Source: Mucor racemosus
Lineage: Eukaryota; Mucoromycota; Mucoromycetes; Mucorales; Mucoraceae
Assembly: GCA_027405735.1 (NCBI GenBank)
Contig: JAPEHQ010000025.1
Coordinates: forward strand, 1 to 64,000
DNA: 64,000 bases
Direction: 5' to 3'
Shown: positions 1 through 12,817 of the stretch, in pieces
How positions within the stretch are numbered: the stretch's first letter is position 1
Layout: every line of letters starts with the position of its first letter
The notes under the pieces: generated by a model
What the model saw: the letters and a program-made list of their open reading frames with translations, nothing else
Told to the model about the DNA's origin: nothing
Databases searched by the model: none
Translations under genes and position numbers: made by a program

Positions 1-344
1 CAAACATGACAGCATGATGTTGAACCCCTATCTCATTTCCAAATTTATACCATTTACAGGGAGGTTGATTCATATAGTCAAAAAGTCAAATCATTTAGGG
101 AGATGATAAATTTGTATTATAATGGTTTGAATACTCGCACAAAGGTCTTTATATATATATATAGAAAAAATAGCAAAAAAGCATATATTATATATAATTT
201 TAATAAAAAAATGTTGTGTGTGTATCATAATTATGTGTTTGGTTATTATATTATTATTTTTTTTTTTTTTTTGATATATAAATTTGGTCATAAAAAAAAG
301 TAGTAGGCTAAAAAAAGAGGAGCAGCAGCGAAAGAGAACAATTA
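1..344. other. AT-rich flank downstream of the zinc-finger gene
   Basis: No gene is visible. The stretch holds T and A runs and a short TA run near 152-162, and it lies 3' of the minus-strand zinc-finger gene. The short ORFs here are low-complexity and have no recognisable domain. Confidence 0.5.
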
Positions 345-1671
345 TTAAGATAATTTAAATAAAATTTGAAAAAGTACTATTATTGCTAGTAGCATTGTAA
401 TGATTTTGTTGATGTTGATGCTGTTGTTGATGAGGATGTTGATGATGAAGGTTATCTGTGTTGGTGCCGCTGTTGCTGATGATAAAGATGATGAAGCAGC
501 TTCTTGTAATTTAATATGCTTGGATGATTTTGGTGTAGATGATGTGCCTTCCTTTGAGGTGTTACTATGGCGATGAATTCTGATATGTTGATTCAAATTA
601 TCTGATCTTGAGAATCTTTTGTTACAGCTTTGATAGGGGCATTCGAAAGCTATTTAAATGTTAGATTTATCAACAAGTATGTATAATACATATAGCACTT
701 ACGTTTCTCCAATGTGTGAATTGATCGGATATGTCTCTTGAGATGTTCTGATCGTTTAAATACTTTACCACAGCCATCTGCTTTACATGTAAACATGCGA
801 GTACCACAACCAGGAACATTTGAGACACGACGACCTCGAGAACGGGTGTTTTCTTTGGTTTTGTATTTGTCTCTATATTATTAATATTAATAGCACTTGA
901 TTTTTGATCTTGTTGGCCAGCATAATTATCTTTTACAAGAAGAGGAGGAGAGACAGGTGTCATAGGACGAGATTGGTTATGTTTATTCATGATAGTGGCT
1001 GAAGTGGGAGTAGGTGTTGTACACAAACTACTAATAGGAAACCCTTGATGTTGTGGCGGTATCATTGAGTTATTACGATGATGATTAAAAAATTATATTT
1101 TGACTAAAGTTCTTGTGATGAGGATCATAATATTGAATGGGTTGATGATGAGAGGATCGATGATCCATCAACATGTGAGGGTGTTGATGATGCTGTTGTT
1201 GCTGTTGTTGATGATGAAACATGCCAGCTTGGTGTTGGTTTAAGCCTTTAGTTTGTAAATCAACATAGACGGGATCAATAAAATTAGAAACAGATGCAGG
1301 GCTCACAACAGATGAGGAATTTGGAGGTGTTTCTTGTTGGGTATAGTCATCACTATCATTCGAAGGCGATGAATTTGTAATTGTAGGGAGATAGCATTGA
1401 TCAGGATCTGAAAGCATACTTGTATAACTAAATCTTCTTTGGTGAGGGTTTTGCTGATGATGCTGTTGCTGTTTCTTGATGAACTGACTATAATCATAAG
1501 TATAATTGCCTTGATGATGATGCTGATTTGTTGTTGTTGTTGCTGTTGTTGCTGCTGTTGTTGCTGCTGTTGTTGCTGTTGTGAAATGGAATTGGGGTTC
1601 ACAAATCTCATATTTTGCCCATCATGAGATAATGGATCTTGATATGATTGTTGTACGCAAGAAGATGACAT
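345..1671 (-). CDS. C2H2 zinc-finger transcription factor (frame-broken copy)
   Basis: A probable DNA-binding regulator acting in the nucleus. It reads leftward from an ATG at 1671 through a polyQ tract (about 1524-1583) and a long Gln/His/Pro/Ser-rich region to two C-terminal C2H2 fingers. Finger 1 has CKADGCGKVFKRSEHLKRH and finger 2 has the KRFSRSDNLNQH core, linked by an HTLEKPF-type linker as in the fungal Msn2/Ste12-like two-finger families. A clean intron (650-702, GTAAGT...TAG) splits the linker. The reading frame changes three times: in the polyQ tract, at a T6 run near 1092-1097, and at an A run near 850. One missing base at the last two would restore continuity. An 80-nt GTGAAC...CAG intron could instead explain the polyQ break. 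The copy is either a real pseudogene or carries sequencing indels. The factor's target genes cannot be inferred. Confidence 0.7.
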
Positions 1672-2487
1672 TGAGAGAAAGAAGAAAAGAAGAAAAAAAG
1701 GACAGAATGAATTGAATTGAGAAAGAAGGAAAAAAAGAAATGCTGTTTTGAAGCTTTTTATATTATAATTTTTATTTAAGGAACATCCAACGAAAAGAAA
1801 AAAAAAAAAAAAGATTTAAGGGTTCATATGCTTTCTTCTGCCTTCAGTAGTGTTCAGTTCGCTTTCTATTTAAGTGAATCAACTCGACTAAAGACCATTA
1901 GGTTTATTAGACAACATTTTTTTTAAAAAGGAGGTCCAATTTAGAATGGACGCAGTAGTTTTATGCAAACCAAACAAGGGAATCGAGACTAAACGTCAAT
2001 TTCATAAAAACACGAGTTCAAGGATTATAAACTGTTTGAAAAAGGGGGTCGTCGTAGCCAAATACACTTTTTTCCCCTTGTTTTGTTGGTTATTCTTTTA
2101 TCTTTCTTTCTTTGATTTCGTAGTATAGTCGACTGGAATCATCAATGATATTTTAAACCCCAAAGATAAATAGCAATTCTCGATTCGATTTAGTCTGTGA
2201 TTATCCTATTCTATTGGGTGATTTACGATTCAATTTGGCAAGTGATTGTTCTGGAATCATTCATCAAAAGTTCAGTTCTGCTAGATTGAGTTTAGGAACC
2301 GTTTTCTTTCACGCAGAGAAATTTTTCTCTCTCTCTTTCACAAAAAAAAAATTTTTTTTCAGCGTAATAAAACAAACACTTTTAACCAACGCATCAACAA
2401 TAAAAATCACATCATAGTCAGCAAGGCAAGTTGAACAGCTCTGTTTGTATATTTTGATATTTATAAAGAAAAATTACAATCAGCACT
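1672..2487. promoter_or_regulatory. Shared upstream region of two divergent transcription-factor genes
   Basis: These 816 bp separate the start codons of the zinc-finger gene (-) and the SAM/HMG gene (+), so both promoters must lie here. The region holds pyrimidine- and purine-rich runs typical of fungal promoters. No specific operator was recognised. The short ORFs inside it look spurious. Confidence 0.45.
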
Positions 2488-3341
2488 ATGAGATATTATT
2501 ATTATAATAATAGATTCTCTGACGAAGAAGAAGAATATCTTCGACTGAATCAGTTAACAAATTTTTACAACATTACAAATTATCACAATACCTTGAAACC
2601 TTTGTTTCTGAAGGTTTCGATAGATTATTATCAGTTAGTTTCTTTTCTCTCTCTCTCTCTTTCTCTCTCGATATACTACGCAGTATTTTTAACATTACTT
2701 TTTTTCAATGCATAGCTATTTGATATCACTGAATCAGACCTTATCTCTTTAAATGTTAAAAGAGGACATAGACGAGTAGGTATTGTGTGACAATTTTGAT
2801 AAATTAAAGATAGACCGCAATTTTCGTTACCTAGAAGCATATATTAACATATTTTGATAGTTACTGCAACGGGCCATAGCTACAGCTAGAGGAGTTCCTG
2901 TATCAACGCCAATTATCATCAATTATGGATATGATGAACCTGGTAAATCAAATGACTTTTATTAATGCAATGTAAGCATTTTATGGACCATTAACACTTT
3001 CTCCTTAAAAAAAATATAGATATGTCTCGTACGCCAAAACCAAGAATCACAACACCAGTAACCAAAATTGTTGGTAATGTCAGCAATGATTTGTATTCAA
3101 ACGACGATGATTATCCTTCCTTTCGTCGAAGCCATTATCGAAAAAGAAAGCAATATGTTCCATCAAACCAGTGACAGCATTCGATGAATTGATTAACGAA
3201 GTACAATCTCAAAATAGCAGCATGACTTTATCAGAAATAAATGCAATTGCTTCTGAAAGATGGAACAGATTAAGCGGTATCGAAAAAGAGAAATACGAAC
3301 GGGAAGCTCTTCATGCCAATTCAGATTATGTGATGGATTAA
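2488..3341 (+). CDS. SAM-domain plus HMG-box protein (frame-broken copy)
   Basis: A probable nuclear DNA-binding protein. The exons I infer are 2488-2633, 2716-2775, 2861-2942 and 3020-3341, with GT-AG introns of 77-85 bp. Exons 1-3 encode a SAM-like domain with the diagnostic SEGFDRLLS, then DITESDLISLNVKRGHRR and LLQRAIATARG. The last exon encodes the C-terminal part of an HMG box (KPVTAFDELINEV, then ISERWNRLS-like ASERWNRLSG and EKEKYERE), ending soon after. Two one-base frame breaks interrupt it, one at a T5 run (2562-2566) and one at an A5 run (3141-3145). One extra base at each joins the domains. Both breaks fall in homopolymers, so assembly error is as likely as decay. The partner domain combination is known in fungal HMG proteins; its function here is unknown. 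Confidence 0.65.
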
Positions 3342-4319
3342 AAAACAAGGTCAAAAATCACCATCGATTAAATCAACAATGATGGTGATGAGTAAGTGCA
3401 GAATTTCCTTTGATCTATTGTTACACATAAATACTAAAACGAGCCCTTAGAACGATAATATTTGGATTATGACAATATTAAAATTCATTCTTTGCAAGTT
3501 TCATATCGCCAAATGATATGTTGGATATATCCAAGCTAATACTAATGGCACCTTTCCAGAAGCTTCTTGTTGTTTTTACGATTTAAAATAATAATAATAC
3601 CTAATTATTATTATTATATATATAAAAAAAAAGCCTATACCCAACACTATTTCATTCATTAAAGTAATTCGTTTTTTATCCGGCTTTAAAATGTTGCTTT
3701 ACCTCAATTATATATGAAATAAATTTAACAACGTACAGCCTAGTGCAATTAGCTTTTTGTTAAGCATACTTTATTTGTTCCTAACTCTTACTTTTAGCAT
3801 GCATTAATCATCTTCCAAACTCTAATGTGTGCTGTCAAATTCTTTCGAATACTCTAGAATGTCCTCGAATATTATTAGTCAATTTCTTTGTTTACTGATA
3901 TTAATACAATATATGCTACTCCTGGTTGCTCTCCTAACAAACATCTCAAGTTGTAATCCGTCATTTTTGTTTGCTTCAAAGCTCAATGAAAAAGCCCCAA
4001 ATAACTACAACACAAACAATTCGATCAATTAACTTGATATCTATTGGTTTCACTAGACACTTTTATATTTTGCATTAAAATGACAACTCAACTTGTACTT
4101 TAACAAGCAAACTTTTACTTGCGTGATTATTTTACATCCTATATTGTCTTTTCACATTTTATTCCTATCTTTGGTATTTCAAATAAAAAATACTGAAAAA
4201 GACTATACTCCATAGGTTAATAAGATTTTGATATTTTTGTCAAGCAAAATCAAAAGAATTTAATTTTCACAATCGAATATTGCTTCTTTTCTACATTTAA
4301 CCCCATGCTGAACACTTCT
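3342..4319. other. Intergenic DNA, no gene seen
   Basis: AT-rich sequence with short meaningless ORFs. No domain, tRNA, or repeat shared with the rest of the window was recognised. Confidence 0.4.
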
Positions 4320-5460
4320 CAAGATATATTCTAGACACTGATAAACAGATATAAATTGGCCGCATTATGCTACATACTCCTAAATTTATTCGATATACCA
4401 CAAAAGACTCATCAGAAATAGGTAAAATTGGGTCTCATTCTTCATCCCCACTCAACGTTTTTTTTACTAAATAACATCAAGGAAAAATTATATGCCAATG
4501 TACCTGAGATGTTCAGCTTTAATCCAAAAACAAGTATCCGGAAATATCCTATTTTTTGCAGTTGATATAACTTTTTCAGTGCTAATGTTTCAGATTTTTA
4601 CAGGTATTTCACTGATAAAAATTAAAAACTTTGAGGCTTCATATCTTTACGAAAAATTAAGCTTTACGAACATTTTTTAATAATAAAACTTACTTGTTTT
4701 AAAGCGCTTTATAACATATAGTAGTTTGAAAATATTCTGAGCACTTTTATTTTTTTTTCTTTTTTTTTGACATTTTTGTAGTAGATTTCAAAATATTCGT
4801 TAAATTAAACAGCACTTTTTTTACATTCATGACATTAATCTAGTTGAGCTCTCTCGGACCCAATTTAGTTTTTTTTAAAATATTGATTTTTCGTGGAGAT
4901 ATCCTCAAAAAGGTGGACAAAAGGATACTCTCGTTTCTGGCTTCAATTTTTCCCTTATATACCCTCATCCCAAATTCTGAATTTGAAAAAAATTCGACAT
5001 AAATCTCATTTTCTCTACTAAAAATGCAGCTAGAAGGTCCAACAATGACTCGATCGATAGATAATTGTTTTTTGCATTATGTAAATTACTCACATTTGAA
5101 ACATGTTTATAAAAAGTGTTGTGTATATTTAAAAAACCGTCAAAATTTTATTTGCATTTTACGCAAAATTTAATGGGAAGTATTTGTTTAAATTTTGTTT
5201 AGATAGATGGTGAATTTAAAACTGTACAAAAATTATTTAATACGCTAAGTTGACTTGCTTTGCAGTTCATGAGCCATTAAACGATTTTGATTTTTGAACC
5301 ATTTTTCGAACATTTTTGCGAATTGACTTTGGAACCCAGTTATGATAGGGTTTAAGCTGTAATGTGAACTATTATTTGATTATTTCGACGAAAAATCAAT
5401 ATTTTTTGCTGAAATAAAAAATACAAGGTAGTTTTGAATTGGAGCTACCTTGTAGATTTA
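4320..5460 (+). repeat. Dispersed repeat family R, copy 1
   Basis: One of four copies of a roughly 1.1-1.2 kb non-coding repeat (others near 19495, 29960 and 39490). Shared landmarks, in order, are TTCATCCCCACTCAACG, ATGTACCTGAGATGTTCAG, GAGCTCTCTCGGACCCAAT, CTTATATACCCTCATCC, TCGATAGATAATT and AATATTGATTTTTCG. Boundaries are approximate. There is no open frame conserved across copies, no terminal repeat that I can define, and no recognised family. Confidence 0.7.
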
Positions 5461-5639
5461 TCTGTCTTGTTATACTCCCTTTATTTTTATTTATTCACTA
5501 ATAAATATCTAATTTATAAATAAGAACACTAACCTTCATCAATCCAGTAATCACCAATTTATAATAACAGTAATAATATCTATAAGCATATTATCCACCT
5601 TTATTGTTAGTCCAAAATTACAGAGCATTACAGAGATCA

Positions 5640-6408
5640 CCTAAATTGGTAGTAATACGGTTATTCCTAATTCTGATAGATCACTGAAAGTTACTGTCGT
5701 ATATTTTTAGGTTTGATAAATAATCCTTAAAAAAGAATTCAATTAAAAAAACAAGATATCGTTTATTTGGATATAAAAGTATAGTCATTTATGTTGATTT
5801 GACATTGAGATCCTGATGGGATGTAATTTAAGGCACTATTAAATTATTAGATCTGTTTGATAGTAATTTATGGGCTGAAATGGATCAATCATAATGTAAC
5901 TATGTAATACTGTATGCTTGGATATTGATTTAATAACTACTTGATTGATTAACCGCTGGAATAAAATAATACATATGGTGTCATAATTGAGAGATCTAAG
6001 CGTCCTTGTTAATTGCTGTATAAACTTAGTACGCTAGGATTTTCTTGTATCCGATATTAAAATTTTGCATTTCAATGCTACATGTCGTAGTCAATAGATT
6101 GTAAGATCAATTGAGTGTAGAAGATGAAAAAGTATGGTACTCGGTGGCACACAATAAGAAGGCTACTCTAGTTTCTTCAATTTTTAGACTATCCTCCTCC
6201 TCTTCTAAACCCCCTGCAGTAAAATGTAGAATAAAAGCTTTGAAAAAAGATACAGTTTAAATCCTTCTTTATTCAAAAAATGGATAGTGTGCAATAGGTC
6301 TATATTTCTACTCTATTTATATTAGTTGTGCTTTTGTTATATCTGGGAGTTGCACCGTAACTGTCAGTGATCTATCAGAATTAGGAATAACCGAATTACC
6401 AACTTAGG
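5640..6408. repeat. Block bounded by 51-55-bp inverted repeats and enclosing an old LTR
   Basis: The left arm (5640-5694) and right arm (6357-6408) are near-perfect inverted copies sharing a core such as GGTTATTCCTAATTCTGATA. The left part of the interior (about 5695-6157) is an inverted, diverged copy of the LTR family also seen at 31662, 35877 and 38292. The right part is unrecognised. The structure may be a non-autonomous TIR element or a rearranged LTR. No convincing target duplication was found. Confidence 0.55.
5695..6157 (-). repeat. Diverged solo LTR, family 2 (minus)
   Basis: This begins with TGTCGTATATTTT, the reverse complement of the family's 3' end, and continues through sequence matching 31662-32193 in inverted order, down to a degraded GGTACTCGGTGGCA end. 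The right terminus is unclear, and no target duplication was found. Confidence 0.6.
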
Positions 6409-7540
6409 ACTTCTGTCAAACCGTGATGTTTAACATGCGAATCAGACAATGCTGCATTCCATACATATATCATCATGCTACTTATTAAATGATTGAAGCA
6501 TGATTCCATTGTCTTCATGCAATATCCATATGTTTATTCTTTTTGGTAAATCAATTAGTTTGTTTGTGATTTTAAAGTTTATATTGAGCTTCTTGATTTA
6601 CATAATCAAGACGGTCTTTTAATGCCCGTTTTTGGCATATTTGTTAATGATCCGCATAGAGCAATCCTTACTTTGATCTATGTGTTTCTTCAGCTTATTT
6701 TATGAATCAATTTGCTTTGTTTATGATTCGGTCTATTTTATTTATATGTTAAATTACTAATACTTTCTGTATTTACTGTTAAATTCATGTTATCTCTATT
6801 GAAATATTAGAGCATGGTTTTATGTGAGATAACATTTAATTTCTTATGTGGGGAAATAGTATCCTAGTTCAGCACACCCCCTTCAATTTGTAATCCTTTC
6901 TTTGCTTCTAGTCGTCATCCTACCTCTACCTTTGGGAACCATAAAGGAAAGAAAAGAGTAGTTCGATAACGTTTATTTGGGTACTAACCCCGAGAGACCT
7001 AGTCAAATAGCGGAAATTGGTGAAATGTGTGTAAGTGGCTCATGTAAATGTAAATAATAAAGAAAGATGAGTACGTGAGAATTGATCAATCTTTATTGAA
7101 TATAAAAACGAGATGTGGAAATCAAACGTAAGGTGAATGTCTACTGCTATTTATGTTTGATTTAAAGATTGCTTATACACCTGTCTAAAACGGTGTTCTC
7201 ATATTAAATTTTAGAGTCAATCCTCACTTATGCTAATGTAATTATATTCAGATATTATAGATGAGCAGTCTAAAGTCTTTAGTTGATCTTGGCAACATTA
7301 ATTATTAATATTATTCTTTATTTTCTATCTTTCATTGTAGGCCTAGATTATCAGAACTTAGCTTATGCGATTATCAAGGTAATCATTTACAGCGTTTATA
7401 TAACACATATGCTAAATATGTTATGGCATAGTTAATTTCCATATTTAAACTACAATTTCAAGTACATTTATTATATGCAAATTCAATAACTCGTTTGTAT
7501 TATTTCAAAAAAAAGAATTCAAAGCAAGAGTTATCGCTAC
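6409..7540. other. Intergenic DNA, no gene seen
   Basis: AT-rich sequence without recognisable coding, RNA or repeat features. Confidence 0.35.
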
Positions 7541-7544
7541 CCAT

Positions 7545-8585
7545 GTCGAACGATCACGTAAAGAGAACGAATGTTGTATTACTACGGCCGAATTATGCTT
7601 CCCATGGATATAATGATCTGCACAGATGGGTAGAATAAAAACTTTTGCGGAGATCAGACAGACCAGATGAGCAGGGCAATGAGATCAAGTTTTTTCGTCA
7701 ATTTACTACTAAAATATATTAATCATAATTGCAGTGAAATTACACATCCAAAACGCTTGATAATAATAAAATAACCTAATTTCCAAGTGTCGCTCATAAA
7801 ATATAATGCCACTTAAAACATGAACAACAATAATAAACAAACACTTCAATTGAACACAATAACAAACGCATGCTAAATATAAGAAATACCTTTTTGAACC
7901 ATACATGTCGTGTAGATGATATTACCCTTGATCACGGTGCAATCAGTTACACAAATGGCATACAATATATATCAAAACAGGATTCTATCCAAATCAATAA
8001 TAATAATAAACAAAGATATCAATTTAGTCAACTACTCGTCTATATTGAAGTTGCACTATCAATATAAATAAGATTCAAGCATATAAAAATTACCCTTTAA
8101 TTCGAGGTTACATAAAATAGATATAACAATAATAAACAAAACAACCATTTCCCAAAGGTCGATATTGTCACACTTGACATCAATCCCTTATGGTCAATGC
8201 TCTGCATGATTTACCTCTTGAAATATTAAATTAATAACAATGCACTCAAAACTAGAAGATTACTAAATATAAATCCATTCAAATGTGATGGTATCCAAGT
8301 TCTCCAAATCACTATAAACACCCTCATACTTTTTCAATTATTTTAACTCTTCAGAAATCTTTTGTAATAAAACATTTTAGCTGATTATAATTGTATTTCT
8401 GCTGCTTTCATTTTTTATATTTTTTTATTTTAGTAAACAACATCGTTATTTACTGAAATAATATAATTAATAAAGAAGATAATTTGAATGGTTTGAAGCA
8501 GATGTGAGTTACTCTTATTCAACAGAGTTGCCTTATTGACGAGATATATCAATTTGAAATTTGGGATTTAAAAGAGTTCTGTCCA
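7545..8585 (+). repeat. Dispersed repeat family E, longest copy
   Basis: Three blocks of this stretch recur elsewhere. The block near 7560-7700 (with CACAGATGG and GATCAAGTTTTTTCG) matches 33480-33640. The block near 7760-7850 (AACCTAATTTCCAAGTGTCGC) matches 31385-31432 plus 32215-32245. The block near 8475-8580 (GTGAGTTACT, CAATTTGAAATTTGGG) matches 33645-33765. It is non-coding, and its termini are not defined. Confidence 0.55.
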
Positions 8586-9009
8586 TGTTCTTCTTTCGGA
8601 GACCAAATAGAAACAACGACAACAACCTGTTTGACAACACTAGAAGTATTTATGCCTTTGTAAATTTCTGTTTGTAACACACAAAATCGACTGATTTAAA
8701 ATTATTTTTCTGTTTTCTTCCCCATTCTTTCCTCAGTTCTTTTATTTATGTTTAAAACTACAACAAAAAGACCAATATTCTTTATAAACTAAAATCAAGT
8801 AGCAGGTACAAGTACATGTTTTTCCTATTGTTTATTCGGAAATGAATTATTAACTGTTAATGTTAGAGCGCGATATAATATTATTTTTCTCGAACAAAAA
8901 AAGCATCCAAGATTTAGTCATTTTGTTTCATCATCTACGTTATAATCAATGCTTTTTTGTATAAATTTGATATCTACCTCCAGAAAAATTGGCGATTATA
9001 AAAGTATGT
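8586..9009. other. Intergenic DNA, nothing recognised
   Basis: AT-rich spacer between repeat families E and D. No supported feature was found. Confidence 0.3.
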
Positions 9010-9785
9010 ATATATATTTACAGTAATAAGCTTGAATAAAGTGGGTACAGCATCGTAAATTCTTGAAAAAGTTCTCAAGTATAATAAAATCTCTTATTTT
9101 TAAGACTTACAAGGCTTATAAACGGAATATTAATTTCGAAAATTATTCTTGTCCAGATCATCAATTTTGACATTTTTTAAATTTTCTTTTTTGGTTTTGC
9201 AAATCTAGAGTTAATTATACTATCAATTATAAAAGCAAAAAATATACACATATGCAGAATTTAGCGCTCTATTTGCTCAATAAAAAATAATAGACATTTT
9301 TATTGCAAAATATAACATGAAAATCCTTTAATCAAAAAACCGTTTTTGGGGCAAAAGTACAAAGTTTCATTACTTAATATTTAATATTAAGTTTTTATAA
9401 AATGTATATGAGCTATGGCTACAATTTTCTCTCACATTGTAGTATATTTAAACGTTGATTTTGGTATCAAAATTTGATTTTTCTATTTTTTGATAAAAAT
9501 CATGAGTGTTGGTAAGGGTAAAATGAGTCACCGAAAATGTCCGCTAAAAAGTCTGATTTTTCAGACCATACCTGGTTAAATATAAGAAAAGTAAAAAAAA
9601 AATGCATTTTTATTTAAAACTTAGATATACAGTATAATACTATAGTATAAGAGACTTAGCCGTTCAATCTTGCTGTCTTGCTATGTTCAATCACGGCGTC
9701 GCTCTACGGGCTCGCTTTTGCAATTTCTTAATGAATGTATGATATGACAGACGGCTTTTCTGGTAGAAAAATGCATGTTTCTATG
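9010..9785 (+). repeat. Dispersed repeat family D, copy 1
   Basis: About 775 bp that recurs in the same orientation at 35125-35876, sharing for example CAGTAATAAGCTTGAAT, TTGTCCAGATCATCAATTT and CATGAGTGTTGGTAAGG. The body is non-coding. Copy 2 is cut by an LTR at a point corresponding to about 9783 here, so this copy shows the uninterrupted sequence. Confidence 0.65.
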
Positions 9786-10750
9786 ATGACAGATATTGAC
9801 TATTTTGTTTAGTTCATGGTTTATGTGCTGTAATGCTGCTTTTATATTGGCTGAAATGTGCAATTTAGCAGGGTTTTGATTGCGCTAAATAATGTAAAGC
9901 CTTGAAAATAATCTTTTTCTACGTGTGTTGTTTCTCTCTTTCTGCTTTCATATTCCAAGGGTATATTTACCGTTTGGTAAGGCATATTAGACTATCACGC
10001 TGATATTCTTTTCTTTCATCTAAATACGCATCATGCTAACATAAGGGACTAATATTTTTTATATACGTAGCAGTCTACTACTGTATATGACAGACTGATA
10101 TTTTTATTTATTAACCGCATTCTAAGATCAAATATTATTATTTACTACTGTATTGTTGGACGTATTTCTTGATTATCAGATCAAATCGAAGGCAACAATG
10201 ATATTTACACATCTACTCAATGAAAAGCTAGAACTGGCTGCAAACCCACGAATTATTCCAGAAAAATGATAAAATTTCAAATGATATAGAAACAAAAAAA
10301 AGCTAATGTCTTGCTTAATAATTATAGTTATGATTGTCGCTATACTTGGAAACAAACCTTTTTACAGATGACAATCGTAAACTAAGCTAGTAAGTTTAAA
10401 AAAGATTAATTTGTTTAAATTTTACGTGTGATAAAGTAAAATTTATAACCTTAGATTTGGCTTGCATATAAATTTAAGCAGTAATTGTTATTCAAGTTTA
10501 TTCTCGAGCAAAAACCATTGTTGCTGTAAACATTATAGCTAAAAACACATTTACAAATAATAATAATAATCGTAAATATATTAGCTGCTTAATGTATTGC
10601 TCTACTACATCGATCAACAACGTACTGAATTATATTATTGTCTATAACCTATATTAATAAAAGCAAACTTAATTTAAAACCCCATTATTCCAATAAGAAA
10701 ATGCAATGGAATTTTGAAAACGGCACGATGATACTCATGTACAAACCAAT
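9786..10750. other. Intergenic DNA, no gene seen
   Basis: AT-rich sequence without a supported gene or repeat. Confidence 0.3.
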
Positions 10751-10970
10751 TTGTGCCCATACGATCAGCTCATTATGCTCATGGTCAGATTTTATTATTA
10801 TGCACAAACAGGGATAACGATATGCTTATGGAAAACTCTACTACTATGCACACATGGGATTAATGTCATGCACACGGACAGAATCTATAATTCTGCACAT
10901 ACAGGCTTAGAGTTATTATGCAAGTATGCAGTTTCTTTTGTTGTGCCCATGTGCATCTTGTTATCTTTTT
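10751..10970 (+). repeat. Degenerate tandem repeat, period 22-25 bp, nine units
   Basis: A TATGCACACA-like core recurs with TGC at about 10754, 10776, 10801, 10823, 10847, 10869, 10894, 10919 and 10944. The spacings are 22, 25, 22, 24, 22, 25, 25 and 25 bp. Each core is usually followed by a GG/CAGG step. A 73-codon ORF runs through it but is probably incidental. Confidence 0.6.
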
Positions 10971-12688
10971 AGCCATTATTCAGTGGGAGCAACAACTCAT
11001 CAGGCTATAGTGTGCAGCCCACCTGCTGGGTACAGCAAAATCATCTTGTACAGCACAGGTCGGCCGTAGTGGGCATCAGTACACAAACATCTACCGCTTT
11101 GCAATTCATATAAATATACACTAGTATAATTTATGAAGATATTTTCTTTTTCTTCAGATTTGTTATATCAAAAGATACTAATATAAAAATACTCTGCTAA
11201 AAAAAGATACATTTTATTAAACTATTGATGCTTCATATTTATATGTTTTCTAAATAGGTATATAATTATTAATATTATTAATGAATTGCCGGGCATTGAG
11301 GTACTTGATATTATTTGCGAACAAATCATATACAATGGAATTTGTGGAGTTGGGAATCTATGATTGTATCATTTGGATAAGATGTAGGATTGCTTATGTT
11401 TCATTGTTGCCAACTGTTCCTGAATGCTCCTGATAGTCGCTATTAATGCTAGTGGTTATGTATGACATTTAGTATGAGTTACTAAATGTCATGCCATGTT
11501 GGATTTTAATAGTTGTTCCTGGATTTCTACATCTGGGTATACTTCTGATATATCAAGATTTCTTTTAATCACAATTGTTGAATTGTTGCATCCACAAGTC
11601 TGTGTACAATCCTTGTTGGTTACGATTATGACAGCAGTTTGATATAATGTGTTCTACGTTGCTGTATACTACGTTATAAAGCTCAGTTTATACTGTACGT
11701 ATTGATAAATGTGGAACTAGTGTGTGTCACCTAGACTTGATCGGATATATTACGTAAATAGGCTCATTTTAGACTGGTCATATAATTAGATAACGTGAAT
11801 ATAAAAGATATTTCGATCTTATAATAATAAAGCTCCTTAATTTTAATGCGCTCTTTCATTTTATAACAGTTTCCCATTATTTTTATTAAAATAATTTAGT
11901 ACATATTTTAGCTTTGAGATTTATATAATATCCTGACGTAACAACAATAATGAAACCGTGGAAAGATTATAATTGTATTTATCAACCTTTTTATTTTATG
12001 TTAATTTATTTTTCATTTTTATAAAATTACTTCAATTTTATTGCAATTAGTAGGAGAAAAATTGGCTGATTGTGATAGATCAATTGGTTGTCAAACTGGA
12101 TATATAATATGGAGGATTATATGTCTGACTTTGATACTATGATTGGATATGAGAGGTTGGTGTTACTAATTGTAATTGCTATTACTAGTATACGATTATT
12201 ACCTATGATTGATTATATGGGGTTATATAATAATTGGTTATAAGCAACAATGATAAATAAGTAATAATATATATATTTATTTGGATTGTGGTTATAAATA
12301 TAATAAGAGGAAAGGAAAGAACAGATAAATTTACTAATGTGCAATTGATCCGTTCTTGGTTGTTATTTATATGATGTGCAATTCGCTTATGTAATATAAC
12401 TGGATCATTACACTGATATAAGGCTTTTGTTGTAATTTTTTTACGGTTATAAAAGTAGTATTGGTGCCGAGCAGGGTTTTGTCAGCCAAATCTACTAGTA
12501 TAAGCTAGGCTCGACCACAACCCTATATAGAAGTAGGTTTCAGACAGTTTTTAATGTTTTCGAATGTTTTTTCTCAATAATATTGAGTCGAATTATGTAA
12601 AATATTCAAATAGGATGTACCCTCACTCTATAAATCATTGATATCTTTTGGAAAATAGAAATATCAGTACCAGAATATAAGTGCACTA
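10971..12688. other. Intergenic DNA with one hairpin, no gene
   Basis: No coding region is visible. A GC-richer patch at 10980-11090 stands out, as does the hairpin at 11462-11492. The remainder is AT-rich. Confidence 0.35.
11462..11492. repeat. Perfect 13-bp inverted repeat with 5-nt loop
   Basis: ATGACATTTAGTA (11462-11474) and TACTAAATGTCAT (11480-11492) are exact inverted copies around TGAGT. No gene ends nearby, so a terminator role is not indicated. Confidence 0.6.
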
Positions 12689-12817
12689 TGTTACATCCAC
12701 CGGTTATTTGTGAGATAATGAACCTTTTGATTTGTAATCCTTATTGATAAGAAGATAAGAAGTCAGCTAACTGATCTGTGGTAACATTCTTAATTGTTCT
12801 TATTGTTCTAAAGCAAG

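Noticed and set aside
1439..1627. Poly-cysteine ORF on the plus strand
   Set aside because: It is the reverse strand of the CAA/CAG polyQ tract in the zinc-finger gene.
10751..10972. 73-codon ORF across the tandem repeat
   Set aside because: Produced by the absence of stops in the repeat units. No start context or domain supports it.
3342..12688. CRISPR array or bacterial-type operon
   Set aside because: Repeats here are dispersed or degenerate without uniform spacers, and the gene structure throughout is eukaryotic.
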